From contig SICU01000003.1 of NCBI GenBank assembly GCA_009694755.1, positions 1-41,876 on the forward strand: a stretch of 41,876 nt of DNA, written 5' to 3'. The DNA comes from Candidatus Pacearchaeota archaeon. GTDB lineage: Archaea > Nanobdellota > Nanobdellia > Pacearchaeales > GW2011-AR1. Shown here one piece after another: positions 1-6,647 of the stretch (positions are counted from its first letter, which is position 1; each line of letters starts with the position of its first letter). A model generated the notes under the pieces. The model was given only the letters and a program-made list of their open reading frames with translations. It searched no databases and was not told where the DNA came from. The position numbers and the translations under genes were made by a program.

Positions 1-181
1 AGATAATCATCGTAAGAAATCCAAAAATCCATCCGAATGAATTTCCAAACATCCAAGACATCATTCCTCCAAATCCATAAGAACCTGAATTAGCTCCACA
101 AAATCCTCCAAATCCATTTGAAAACAATAAAACAAGAGAGATGACTGCAAGAATCATCCACCAATTAGTTGATTTATTCAT
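1..181 (-). CDS. Small Gly/Met-rich membrane protein, C-terminus cut by window edge
   Basis: The reverse strand encodes an open frame from an ATG at 181 that runs off the window; about 60 residues are visible. It starts MNKSTNWWMILAVISL, a hydrophobic segment, and continues with Gly, Phe, Met and Trp-rich sequence (GFGGMMSWMFG), so at least two membrane passes are likely. The ATG overlaps the stop of the ArsR-family gene (ATGAATAA), so the two are cotranslated. Gly/Met-rich small membrane proteins beside ArsR repressors are often connected with metal handling, but I do not recognise the family. It was missed by the ORF track because it is truncated. Confidence 0.7.
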   Translation of the reverse strand, partial: MNKSTNWWMILAVISLVLLFSNGFGGFCGANSGSYGFGGMMSWMFGNSFGWIFGFLTMII

Positions 182-545
182 CTTTATCGTCCTTACCATC
201 TCTTAAAATATGGATACAATATTGTGACATATGTTTCTCAATAATTTTAAGTAAAGGAACAATAGTTTTTTCATTTAAATTATAATATCTATACTTCCCT
301 TCAATTTCCACAGTTACAAAACCACATTGTTTCAATCTAGCCAAATCATGAGAAACTGAAGTTTGATCCATACCAAGTTCAGAAATTATTTCAGAAACAT
401 TTTTTCGTTCGTGTTTAAGCAAATCGATAATCTTCAAGCGCGACTCTGAAACCAAGGTTCCAAAAAAAACTTTATAAGCTCCATACAATTCTTTATCATT
501 AAATCCTTCATCGCAACATTCTTTTAATATGGTTTTGTTTATCAT
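174..545 (-). CDS. ArsR-family winged-helix transcriptional regulator
   Basis: The 123-residue protein has the ArsR/SmtB fold: helices from about residue 22, a recognition helix around 61-73 (QTSVSHDLARLKQ) and a beta wing at 76-90 (FVTVEIEGKYRYYNL). Cysteines at 10, 11, 74 and 110 are candidate metal or thiol-sensing ligands; the Cys-Cys pair in the N-terminus is notable, but the sensed ligand cannot be assigned. A TATA-like stretch at about 557-572 precedes the ATG by a leaderless spacing. It is the first gene of an operon with the Gly/Met-rich membrane protein, which it probably represses together with itself. Family assignment is secure, ligand is inference. Confidence 0.9.
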   Translation of the reverse strand: MINKTILKECCDEGFNDKELYGAYKVFFGTLVSESRLKIIDLLKHERKNVSEIISELGMDQTSVSHDLARLKQCGFVTVEIEGKYRYYNLNEKTIVPLLKIIEKHMSQYCIHILRDGKDDKDE

Positions 546-650
546 ATGATTAATAGATACATATATACTATTTAAATCTTTCTACAACTCAATACTTTAA
601 ATCAAAAGAGAAGATAAATTTATATTATCAATTAAATAAACCACATTACA

Positions 651-1073
651 ATGAATATTCATTCAACAAAACTCTGGGAAAATCCTAAAATAGTTTTAAC
701 AATTTTATCAAAAATATCTAAACTTGACTTAACAGTTATATTTGGAAATCCAAAAATCTATGTCTTAAAAAACAAAAATAAAATAGTCTCTTTCTCAGTA
801 ATAAAGAAACGTCATGGTTACAAAGAGCTCAAAGCAGTGTACACATATCCCGAATTCAGGAAAATGGGCTACATGTTAAAGTTATTAAGATATATATCAA
901 AAAGGCATAAAGGACTCTATCTTTTCTGCAATAGCAATTTAGAATGTTTCTACAAAAAGATAAATTTCATAAAGGTAGATAAAAAACCAACAGCTCTTGC
1001 ATGGCGTTGCACACTCTATAATACAATCATAAATCTATTTTCTAAAAAAGAATTAATTGTAATGAAACAATAA
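651..1073 (+). CDS. GNAT-like N-acetyltransferase, short
   Basis: The 140-residue protein has the GNAT layout: a beta strand (KIVSFSVIKKRHGYKELKAV), then an acetyl-CoA-loop-like segment and helix (YPEFRKMGYMLKLLRYI, the RxxG/A position being RKMGYM), and a late strand-helix element (LECFYKKINFIKVD) typical of the C-terminal GNAT motif. It is shorter than most stand-alone GNATs and its pyrophosphate loop is not canonical, so catalytic activity is not certain. A TATA-like AATTTATATTA at about 614-624 fits a near-leaderless start. It is divergent from the ArsR gene and convergent with the cupredoxin; the substrate is unknown. Confidence 0.65.
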   Translation: MNIHSTKLWENPKIVLTILSKISKLDLTVIFGNPKIYVLKNKNKIVSFSVIKKRHGYKELKAVYTYPEFRKMGYMLKLLRYISKRHKGLYLFCNSNLECFYKKINFIKVDKKPTALAWRCTLYNTIINLFSKKELIVMKQ

Positions 1074-1074
1074 A

Positions 1075-1461
1075 TTAATCAACAACAAGAGTCCCAATAC
1101 CCATCCCCATACTACAGGAAAATGAATAAGTGCCTGTCTTAAGAGCTGGTAACACAAGAGCATCTGATTCAGATTTCAAATATTTCAAGTATTTTTTACC
1201 ATCAATATTAAAAGCAACTGAACGCAAACAACCCTTGACAGATGAGTCAGCACTTAATTTTATAGGCTTCCCAGCTTCAGCACTTACATCTTTATAATTA
1301 AGACCTTCCTGACTTAAAACAACTGTCTGCGATTCTCCATTTCCTAAAATATCTTCATCAACAATATTTCCATTAACTGAAGGCGTCAAGCCAGAAAACA
1401 TAAAAAAAGCGACGGCTACAATAATCCCAACTACTCCGAGTCCAAGCCAAGCATTATTCAT
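1075..1461 (-). CDS. Membrane-anchored cupredoxin-like copper protein
   Basis: The 128-residue protein has one N-terminal membrane anchor (about residues 5-25) and a beta-rich extracytoplasmic domain. The C-terminal TYSFSCSMGMGIGTLVVD matches the last strand and copper loop of the cupredoxin type seen in metal-transport proteins, with Cys116, Met118 and Met120 as likely ligands; another Cys lies near residue 78. I see no histidine ligand, so this would be a Cys/Met-rich variant more suited to Cu(I) binding than to classical electron transfer (inference). The promoter has a TATA box at about 1480-1490 and a perfect palindrome just upstream, so it is probably regulated with the divergent pair around 2500. 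Confidence 0.8.
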   Translation of the reverse strand: MNNAWLGLGVVGIIVAVAFFMFSGLTPSVNGNIVDEDILGNGESQTVVLSQEGLNYKDVSAEAGKPIKLSADSSVKGCLRSVAFNIDGKKYLKYLKSESDALVLPALKTGTYSFSCSMGMGIGTLVVD

Positions 1462-1492
1462 AGAATTTTGAGCTAAAACATATATTTAAACC

Positions 1493-1732
1493 TTAGGTTG
1501 AAACTAGTTTCAATCTACAGCTATCAAGATTCTTAGTAAATAGGGTAATAGAAATTGAGAGCATCGCAATATGCGACACTGACAAACCCCGTTCGATAGC
1601 AAAGCAGTTTGGCTTATCAAAACAACCAAACTCTCGCGATTGTTCTGCAAGTTTTATAGTATAATAAATAAAAATACTTCCAACCACTAAAGAAAGTATT
1701 ACTAAAATCAAGCCAATCTTTTTATTTTCCAT
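1493..1732 (-). CDS. Two-pass membrane protein, possible truncated sensor
   Basis: The 79-residue protein has a first membrane helix (KKIGLILVILSLVVGSIFIYY), an extracytoplasmic loop with two cysteines (GCFDKPNCFA) and a second helix. This is the same plan as the sensor half of the regulator at 2547, which also has two loop cysteines but continues into a winged helix. Here the frame ends shortly after the second helix, and its last codons read straight through the palindromic operator of the next gene. I infer a degenerate or shortened paralogue that lost its DNA-binding half, but a functional small protein is possible. A TATA-like AGATATATTAG lies about 25 bases upstream. Confidence 0.55.
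   Translation of the reverse strand: MENKKIGLILVILSLVVGSIFIYYTIKLAEQSREFGCFDKPNCFAIERGLSVSHIAMLSISITLFTKNLDSCRLKLVST
1498..1513. promoter_or_regulatory. Palindromic operator upstream of the cupredoxin gene
   Basis: TTGAAACTAGTTTCAA is a perfect 16-base palindrome directly upstream of the TATA box (about 1480-1490) of the cupredoxin gene, where the BRE would lie. A copy with 15 of 16 bases identical occurs at 2498-2513 between the divergent membrane protein and membrane-anchored regulator. The position and identity strongly suggest one regulator for both promoters. The best local candidate is the winged-helix protein at 2547; the ArsR protein is an alternative. Confidence 0.75.
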
Positions 1733-1771
1733 AAAATTACAACATAATATCTACTAATATATCTTTCCCAG

Positions 1772-2461
1772 TTATCCGAACACTCCGGAACGCGGACCAA
1801 ACACCATCAACCAAGTTGTTACAGTAGTCGCAATAAAACTAAATATAATTGTGAAAAACAAATCGTTATCGTGTCGACGTCTATCAAGTTGCTTACTTTC
1901 TAAATAAAGGGTATAATTCAAAGCAATAAGAATAATTGAACAAACGAAGAAAACAATAACTGTCGCAGCACGAAGATTATCATTAAATAACATAAATGCT
2001 GTCATCGAACCCATTAAACCACCCATAAATCCAGCCATCGTCCCTTCTAAAAAGCCCATAACTCCACAAGAACATCCACCAAAAATCATTCCGAAAACAA
2101 TTCCGAAAACAATTCCGAAAACACTACCTACAAACATACCATTAGTTGAAGCAAGAAAATAACCTGGCAAAAATCCCGCAATCATTCCAATAGTCATACC
2201 AATCATCATTCCAGACATACAAGGGAACTTTCCAAAAGCTCTAACTTGCAACAAAACACCAGAAAGCAAAGCATAAGAAAGCACAGCAAAAAACAAGAAA
2301 AATCCATAATTAGACATAAAATTATCTATAAATCTAAATTTAGCAAAATATAGAAGGCCTAAAACTGCGAATGATGTAATTAAAGAAAACAAAATAGTTT
2401 TCACTAATTGAGATTCAACTCCCTTTCCATTTTTAACTTCTCGTAAAAATTCTTTTAACAT
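1772..2461 (-). CDS. Met/Gly-rich multi-pass membrane protein, metal-associated
   Basis: The 229-residue protein has about six hydrophobic segments. The centre is unusually rich in Gly and Met (CMSGMMIGMTIGMIAGF, then NGMFVGSVFG and EGTMAGFMGGLMGSM) and contains a CSC motif. This kind of protein occurs beside heavy-metal export genes and may bind or move Cu(I) with methionine ligands, but I cannot name the family. It has its own leaderless promoter (CTTATAAGTT at 2481-2490) and shares an operator with the divergent regulator gene. A 12-base tandem repeat in the DNA encodes three FGIV/FGMI-like turns. Confidence 0.65.
   Translation of the reverse strand: MLKEFLREVKNGKGVESQLVKTILFSLITSFAVLGLLYFAKFRFIDNFMSNYGFFLFFAVLSYALLSGVLLQVRAFGKFPCMSGMMIGMTIGMIAGFLPGYFLASTNGMFVGSVFGIVFGIVFGMIFGGCSCGVMGFLEGTMAGFMGGLMGSMTAFMLFNDNLRAATVIVFFVCSIILIALNYTLYLESKQLDRRRHDNDLFFTIIFSFIATTVTTWLMVFGPRSGVFG
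2088..2123. repeat. Three perfect 12-base tandem repeats inside the Met-rich membrane gene
   Basis: ATTCCGAAAACA is repeated three times without mismatch and in frame, giving repeated Val/Met-Phe-Gly-Ile units in a membrane helix. Its length is a multiple of three, so slippage would add or remove four residues without breaking the frame. Confidence 0.85.
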
Positions 2462-2498
2462 AAAAAAATAACTTAACGCAAACTTATAAGTCTTTGGA

Positions 2499-2512
2499 TG
2501 AAACTAGTTTCA
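2499..2512. promoter_or_regulatory. Palindromic operator in a divergent promoter
   Basis: TGAAACTAGTTTCA is a perfect 14-base palindrome, placed between the TATA box of the left gene (CTTATAAGTT, 2481-2490 on the reverse strand) and that of the right gene (TATTTATACC, about 2518-2527). One bound dimer could block both promoters. It matches the site at 1498-1513. Confidence 0.75.
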
Positions 2513-2546
2513 ATAGGTATTTATACCCGTAATTAAATCAAAAATT

Positions 2547-3038
2547 ATGCAGATAAGACAAATTGGTTGGATAATGATTTGTATAGCAATAGTTTTAACA
2601 GGAATAGTTTTTCTTTTCAAAAGTTCAATGGAAGAATTTATTTATACAACTTGTCCTCTGTTACACAATACTGACGCGATAGATTGTCCTGCGACAAAAA
2701 CTCTAAATCAACAATCTTATTTAGCATATTTTTTAGTTTCAATAATTGCTTTAATGGGAATAGTTTTGGCAACGATTAATCCAGAACAAAAAATAATTAT
2801 CAGAACTAAACCATATCCAAAAGAGAAGATTAAATTACCAGAAATTAATGATTTAACAAACGAAGAAAAAAAATTATTTAATATAATTCAAAAAGAAAAA
2901 GCAATTTTTCAAGCAGAACTAATAGAAAAAATAAAGTTTAGCAAAGCAAAAGTCACAAGAATATTAGATAAATTAGAAAATCGTAAATTAATAGAACGCA
3001 AACGTAGAGGCTTGACAAATATAGTTGTGTTGAAATAA
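2547..3038 (+). CDS. Membrane-anchored winged-helix regulator with two-Cys sensor loop
   Basis: The 163-residue protein has two membrane helices (about 6-25 and 58-77) enclosing an extracytoplasmic loop with two cysteines (TTCPLLHNTDAIDCPATK). A cytoplasmic C-terminal winged helix follows, about 98-163, with the MarR-like pattern AELIEKIKFSKAKVTRILDKLE then a basic wing (RKLIERKRRGLTNIVVLK). This suggests a one-component transmembrane regulator sensing metal or redox state outside the membrane. It is divergent from the Met-rich membrane protein across a palindromic operator and probably autoregulates. The first helix plan is shared with the 79-residue protein at 1493. Confidence 0.8.
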   Translation: MQIRQIGWIMICIAIVLTGIVFLFKSSMEEFIYTTCPLLHNTDAIDCPATKTLNQQSYLAYFLVSIIALMGIVLATINPEQKIIIRTKPYPKEKIKLPEINDLTNEEKKLFNIIQKEKAIFQAELIEKIKFSKAKVTRILDKLENRKLIERKRRGLTNIVVLK

Positions 3039-3163
3039 AGAAATTCCTTGAATTTCTAATGTCAAAGTGTATTGCCACTTTGAACACCTCAAAGTCTAGA
3101 AAGACTTTGCAGTTTAATTTCTGGCCGATGCAGAGCATCGGGGTATTAAACCCAGAAATTAAA
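3039..3163. repeat. Array of perfect hairpins, partly repeated at 26952-27017
   Basis: Just after the regulator stop there are consecutive inverted repeats: an 8-base stem with a CTT loop at 3039-3057; TCAAAGTG/CACTTTGA at 3062-3083; CAAAGTCT/AGACTTTG at 3090-3109; and a 12-base outer stem (3113-3124 with 3152-3163) around an inner CCGATGC/GCATCGG hairpin. All stems are perfect. The middle part, read on the reverse strand, recurs at 26952-27017, so this is a dispersed structured repeat and not only a 3' hairpin of this gene. Confidence 0.75.
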
Positions 3164-3206
3164 TAAAGATTAGTCTTATATACTTTCAAAAATTATAATT
3201 TTGACA

Positions 3207-3431
3207 ATGAAACTCGCAAGTAAATCAAGATTTTTCACAGGAATTGTAATTCTAATAATTTTAATCGTGAGTTATTTCATAAAAATTCAAACAAACTCTG
3301 GAATGAATTATATTTCAGTAAGTAAAATTTTAAGTTTATTGATTTTTAAAAATGTTTTTTTATTAATTATTTATTTTGCAATTCCAATATTCTTAATAAT
3401 CACAGGAATTAAAAAAATCAAATTTATCTAA
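3207..3431 (+). CDS. Small two-pass membrane protein
   Basis: The 74-residue protein MKLASKSRFFTGIVILIILI... has two hydrophobic helices and no recognisable domain. I chose the ATG at 3207 over the TTG at 3201 because the TATA-like CTTATATACT at about 3175-3184 lies at the leaderless distance from it. Its stop overlaps the start of the next gene, so it belongs to a short operon with the CxxC membrane protein and the DsbA-like protein. Confidence 0.6.
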   Translation: MKLASKSRFFTGIVILIILIVSYFIKIQTNSGMNYISVSKILSLLIFKNVFLLIIYFAIPIFLIITGIKKIKFI

Positions 3432-3952
3432 TGAAAAACAAAAAAACAATTTTAACAATTTGGAAAGAAATATTTTCAAAACCGAGATATTTAATTTTAA
3501 CAATAGTAACAGCGTTAATAATGTATATCGTAACCATCATAAGTTCAGATTATTTAGAATTGAAGATAGTTTTAAAACAAAAATCAATAAATTTAATTTG
3601 GAATTTTTTTATTGGTTTCCCCACAACAATTAAGTGGTATTCGACAATTGCATTATTTTTAATTTGTATTTTATTCGGATTATTTGTTTCGTTAAATAAA
3701 TACAAGTCACGTCAAGTTACAAATCAAAAAGGCTCAATTATTGGAACAATTGGATTATTTTTAGGAATGGTTGCTCCTGGCTGTGTTACTTGTGGCATAG
3801 GACTAACATCAGTTTTAGGAATTGCAGGAATTTTAATTTATCTTCCTTTCAAAGGTTTTGAAGTTTCTATCCTGTCTATAGTACTATTAATTTGGGCAAA
3901 TTTGAAGGTATCAAAATCTTTATTAATGCCGAATATCTGTTCCATAAAATGA
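3431..3952 (+). CDS. Membrane protein with CxxC motif (APGCVTCGIGL)
   Basis: The 173-residue protein has four to five membrane helices. The conserved-looking element GMVAPGCVTCGIGLTSVLG contains a CxxC placed at a membrane boundary, a feature of several archaeal and bacterial membrane proteins linked to thiol or metal handling. I cannot name the family. It overlaps the genes before and after it, so it is translated with them; the DsbA-like gene directly after supports a redox role. No enzymatic activity can be assigned from sequence. Confidence 0.65.
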   Translation: MKNKKTILTIWKEIFSKPRYLILTIVTALIMYIVTIISSDYLELKIVLKQKSINLIWNFFIGFPTTIKWYSTIALFLICILFGLFVSLNKYKSRQVTNQKGSIIGTIGLFLGMVAPGCVTCGIGLTSVLGIAGILIYLPFKGFEVSILSIVLLIWANLKVSKSLLMPNICSIK

Positions 3953-3978
3953 AAGAACAATTGAAAGGAGGTTCTAAT

Positions 3979-4731
3979 ATGGAAACAACGCAAAAAAGCG
4001 ATACAATCACTATCAAAAAAGATACACTTTGGAAATATTCGACATTTATATTACTCGGAATCATTGTATTAGGCGTCGCATTCTTCGTCCTTCCTGGAAA
4101 AAGTCCAACTGGGCAAGTTATCCAACAACCAGGACAAGATTTGCCAACGGAACCAACTGCAAAAATTCAAATAAAAATTGATGACGACCCAATTAGAGGA
4201 GACAAAAAAGCAGACATTACTCTTGTAGAATTCACAGACTATGAATGCCCATTCTGTCAAAGAGCTTTTCAACAATCAATATCCAAACTTGACAAATATG
4301 TTAAAGATGGAACTTTGAGAATTGTTACAAAAGATTATCCTTTACCATTCCACCAAGAAGCACAGAAAGCAGCTGAATCTGCACATTGTGCGAGAAAACA
4401 AGGAGGCGATGCAAAATACTATGAAATGCACGACTTACTTTTCAATAATGGAGTTGTGGGCGGAGTCGCAACATTCAAAGGTTACGCTAAACAATTAAGT
4501 TTAGACACTGCTAAATTTAGCACATGCCTTGAATCAAACGAATTTGAAGACAAAGTTCAAGCAGATTTAAAATACGGCGCGCAAATTGGAGTTCAGGGAA
4601 CACCTGCATTCTTTATGAACGGTCGAATGATAAGTGGAGCTTGCCCATTGGAAACTTTTGAATCAGCATATCAAGCTGAAAAGAAAGGAGACGACTGGGC
4701 AGTCGCAAACTGTAGATTTGTCAAACTCTAA
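3979..4731 (+). CDS. DsbA/DsbG-like extracytoplasmic thiol oxidoreductase
   Basis: The 250-residue protein has an N-terminal membrane anchor (about 19-38) and a thioredoxin-fold domain with an inserted helical region. The active site is C90-P-F-C93 in EFTDYECPFCQRAF, and the cis-proline loop is QGTPAFF (Pro209). This is the DSBA-like family that makes or isomerises disulfides in exported proteins. The start at 3979 follows a strong ribosome binding site (AAAGGAGGT, six bases upstream); an in-frame ATG at 3949 overlaps the previous stop as ATGA and is the alternative. VKOR and a WCPHC thioredoxin elsewhere in the window are natural partners. Confidence 0.9.
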   Translation: METTQKSDTITIKKDTLWKYSTFILLGIIVLGVAFFVLPGKSPTGQVIQQPGQDLPTEPTAKIQIKIDDDPIRGDKKADITLVEFTDYECPFCQRAFQQSISKLDKYVKDGTLRIVTKDYPLPFHQEAQKAAESAHCARKQGGDAKYYEMHDLLFNNGVVGGVATFKGYAKQLSLDTAKFSTCLESNEFEDKVQADLKYGAQIGVQGTPAFFMNGRMISGACPLETFESAYQAEKKGDDWAVANCRFVKL

Positions 4732-4806
4732 AAACAATCTTTTATTTTTATTTTATTTTTTATTATTGAAACAAATCTATATAAATAGATAAGTTAGAAG
4801 AAACAT

Positions 4807-5075
4807 ATAGTCTGTCAAATTTGTGGAGAGAAATCAGGATTCTATCCAATCTGTATAAAATGCAAGAATTCGGGAGATACATCTAAATGTAATGAGTGTG
4901 GGATTTGGAAAAAAGATATAACCCCGTTTTGAAAGGAAAGAACTTAAAAAGAAATTTTATTCCCAAAATAACAAAATTCTAATTGAAATTTCAGAAAAAA
5001 GACATAGAAAGACTAGATGATATCTTACCAAAAAAGTTAATGCCTTATTTACCAAAAGATTTTAACTTTGATTAA
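4807..5075 (+). pseudogene. Decayed zinc-ribbon protein gene (lost start, two frameshifts)
   Basis: Frame one reads IVCQICGEKSGFYPICIKCK and then CNECGIWKKDITPF before a TGA at about 4930; the CxxC pairs are those of zinc ribbons. The protein-like sequence continues in a second frame (RFERKELKKKFYSQNNKIL) and then in a third (DIERLDDILPKKLMPYLPKD) ending at TAA 5073-5075. The strong TATA box (CTATATAAATAG, 4777-4788) points to a start near 4807, where the codon is ATA, one change from ATG. Both shifts fall near homopolymers (CCCCGTTTT and GAAAAAAG), so sequencing or assembly error is possible. Confidence 0.7.
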
Positions 5076-5101
5076 TATATTATAAACAGATAAATTAATT
5101 T

Positions 5102-5437
5102 CTAAGATAAAATCTTAATTAAAACATCCAAAATTTTATTGATTTTATCTTTCTTTACTTTACCAATCTTATTGATCATTAATTCTTTATCTAGTTTTAG
5201 AATATTCTCTACTTTTATACAGCAAATCGTAAATAATTTACCTTCAGCCATATCCGATATTGCAAGTGGTAGAGTGTATTTATCTCTCGAGATATTTGAG
5301 GTTACGCTAACAACTATAAAATCCTCACTACGCTCGTTAAATTCATTATTACTAATTACAATAACAGGTCTAACCTTTCTTCTAGATTGATCTGAGAAAG
5401 GAAACGAAACTAATAACAAATCTCCTTGTTCGATCAT
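5102..5437 (-). CDS. mazF: MazF/PemK-type endoribonuclease toxin
   Basis: The protein begins MIEQGDLLLVSFPFSDQSR followed by KVRPVIVIS, the hallmark first strands of PemK/MazF toxins, and keeps the later strands (FIVVSVTSNI, YTLPLAISD) and the KLFTICCIKVENI region. Such toxins cleave mRNA or tRNA and are held inactive by a partner antitoxin. I use the ATG at 5437, which overlaps the antitoxin stop as ATGA; the ORF track start at 5452 is a second option. Length (111 residues) is normal for the family. Confidence 0.9.
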   Translation of the reverse strand: MIEQGDLLLVSFPFSDQSRRKVRPVIVISNNEFNERSEDFIVVSVTSNISRDKYTLPLAISDMAEGKLFTICCIKVENILKLDKELMINKIGKVKKDKINKILDVLIKILS

Positions 5438-5661
5438 AAATATTTGCTCCATACTTCTTCATCTTTCTTATTATCCCAAATCTTAGACATGGATTTCTCA
5501 GCTAAAATCATCCAGCCTATCTTCTCTTTACGATTCTTTTCAAGTTTTTCCATAATCAAGTGCCTAATAAACTCAGACTTAGAAAGATATTTTTTCTCTT
5601 TTACAAATTTATCTAATTCCTTTGCTTCATTCTCTGCTAGTTTTATAGTTATAGTTTTCAG
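5434..5661 (-). CDS. Ribbon-helix-helix antitoxin, probable CTG start
   Basis: This gene is not in the ORF track as an ATG frame. The reverse strand gives LKTITIKLAENEAKELDKFV and then KYLSKSEFIRHLIMEKLEK, a ribbon-helix-helix DNA-binding domain, followed by a charged and Trp-containing tail (GWMILAEK, then VWSKYL) that would bind the toxin. The frame is blocked upstream by TAA and has no ATG before the domain. CTG at 5661 is the codon in the expected Met position and lies at leaderless distance from the TATA box (5686-5697). Its TGA overlaps the toxin ATG. It should repress its own operon through the palindrome covering the start. Confidence 0.75.
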   Translation of the reverse strand: MKTITIKLAENEAKELDKFVKEKKYLSKSEFIRHLIMEKLEKNRKEKIGWMILAEKSMSKIWDNKKDEEVWSKYL

Positions 5662-5682
5662 AGTAATCCTATAGGATTACTC
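5661..5682. promoter_or_regulatory. 22-base perfect palindrome, toxin-antitoxin operator
   Basis: GAGTAATCCTA followed by its exact reverse complement forms an uninterrupted 22-base palindrome. It lies immediately downstream of the TATA box (ATATTTAAAT, 5686-5697, reverse strand) and covers the expected transcription start and the antitoxin start codon, a classic position for autorepression by a ribbon-helix-helix antitoxin. Confidence 0.8.
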
Positions 5683-5700
5683 ATTTAAATATTTTTTCAT

Positions 5701-6300
5701 TCATCTTTTTGTAAATATCTTAACTAAAACAAAACTAGTCAACGCAATCATAACGCCATATCCTAAAAACCACCATAAAGGGTACAAAATGCCCAAATCA
5801 AATGAAGCACAGTTATGATAAACGCAATTAACATTTTGTTCATAATTTGTTGTAAATCGTGAAACAAAAAACAAAATCACAATTTCAAAAAAACTAATTT
5901 TCCAAAAATCTTTTCTTTTCAAACCAATTAAATAAAGAGCAAAAAGAGAAAGAGGAATGTTGAATATATGTTGTAAGCTAATAATTTTACCAAATAAATC
6001 ACCAGAATCAAAGATATAATCTGCAGTTCCCCAAATGCTATAACTAGAAAATAAATAAGTAAAAAAATCAATATTCCAAATTAAATAGGGAATAATAAGA
6101 ATACAAAGCTGACTTGCGATTAACGAGCCATCACGACGAAAACAGCCAACAGCCAGTAAAATAAGCCCAATATAACTAAACCAAATAATTGGGGCAAGTC
6201 CGTCGTTAATGTGTGTCAGCGTATTAACAATCGCACCAATTCCGAAAATTAAAAAAACAATTCCGATAATCTGAACATAGCATTTTTTTGAGTCAATCAT
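5701..6300 (-). CDS. Six-pass membrane protein of unknown function
   Basis: The 199-residue protein has about six hydrophobic helices. Between the fifth and sixth is a loop with two cysteines (NYEQNVNCVYHNCASF) that could form a disulfide outside the membrane. A conserved-looking QHIFNIPLSLFALYLIGL helix is also present. No domain is recognised. It has its own TATA-like box (AAATATAAACTATT, about 6319-6330) at leaderless spacing, so it is probably transcribed separately from the gene before it. Confidence 0.55.
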   Translation of the reverse strand: MIDSKKCYVQIIGIVFLIFGIGAIVNTLTHINDGLAPIIWFSYIGLILLAVGCFRRDGSLIASQLCILIIPYLIWNIDFFTYLFSSYSIWGTADYIFDSGDLFGKIISLQHIFNIPLSLFALYLIGLKRKDFWKISFFEIVILFFVSRFTTNYEQNVNCVYHNCASFDLGILYPLWWFLGYGVMIALTSFVLVKIFTKR

Positions 6301-6330
6301 TTCACAAATACGTGAGAATAGTTTATATTT

Positions 6331-6630
6331 TTATGCAAAAAAATAGTGCCAGATAAAAAACGCAAAAAGCAAGAGCATAGAAATCAAAATAACTAAAATA
6401 ACTTTTTTTGTTTCTTTCTGAATGTCTAAATTCTTATCTGAAAGTTTTACGAAAAAATAAATTCCAAAAAATAAAATTATAGATAACCAACTTTTAGTTG
6501 TCCAATGATGTCCGCTTATAGATTTAAGAAAATCTTTAAATCCACTTAAAAGTTCAGCAAAAATAGTTACAAGTGTAACAACAATAGTCGTAACAATTAA
6601 AGCAAGATTCATAGAACGAACACGAGTCAT
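6331..6630 (-). CDS. Small three-pass membrane protein
   Basis: The 99-residue protein has three hydrophobic helices and a short polar loop (SGHHWTTKSW). It follows a clear ribbon of ribosome-binding sequence (TTTGGAGGCA, seven bases before the ATG at 6630), and the same TTTGGAGGCA precedes the upstream gene, so the two form an operon. The loop histidines could bind heme or metal, but this is speculative. No family recognised. Confidence 0.55.
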   Translation of the reverse strand: MTRVRSMNLALIVTTIVVTLVTIFAELLSGFKDFLKSISGHHWTTKSWLSIILFFGIYFFVKLSDKNLDIQKETKKVILVILISMLLLFAFFIWHYFFA

Positions 6631-6647
6631 ATAATTGCCTCCAAAGC

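Noticed and set aside
3090-3163. Hairpins as bacterial-type terminators
   Set aside because: No T-run follows the stems as in intrinsic terminators, and part of the structure recurs elsewhere as a repeat.
2953-3189. 78-residue reverse-strand ORF
   Set aside because: It overlaps the end of the winged-helix gene and the hairpin array and has no protein-like features.
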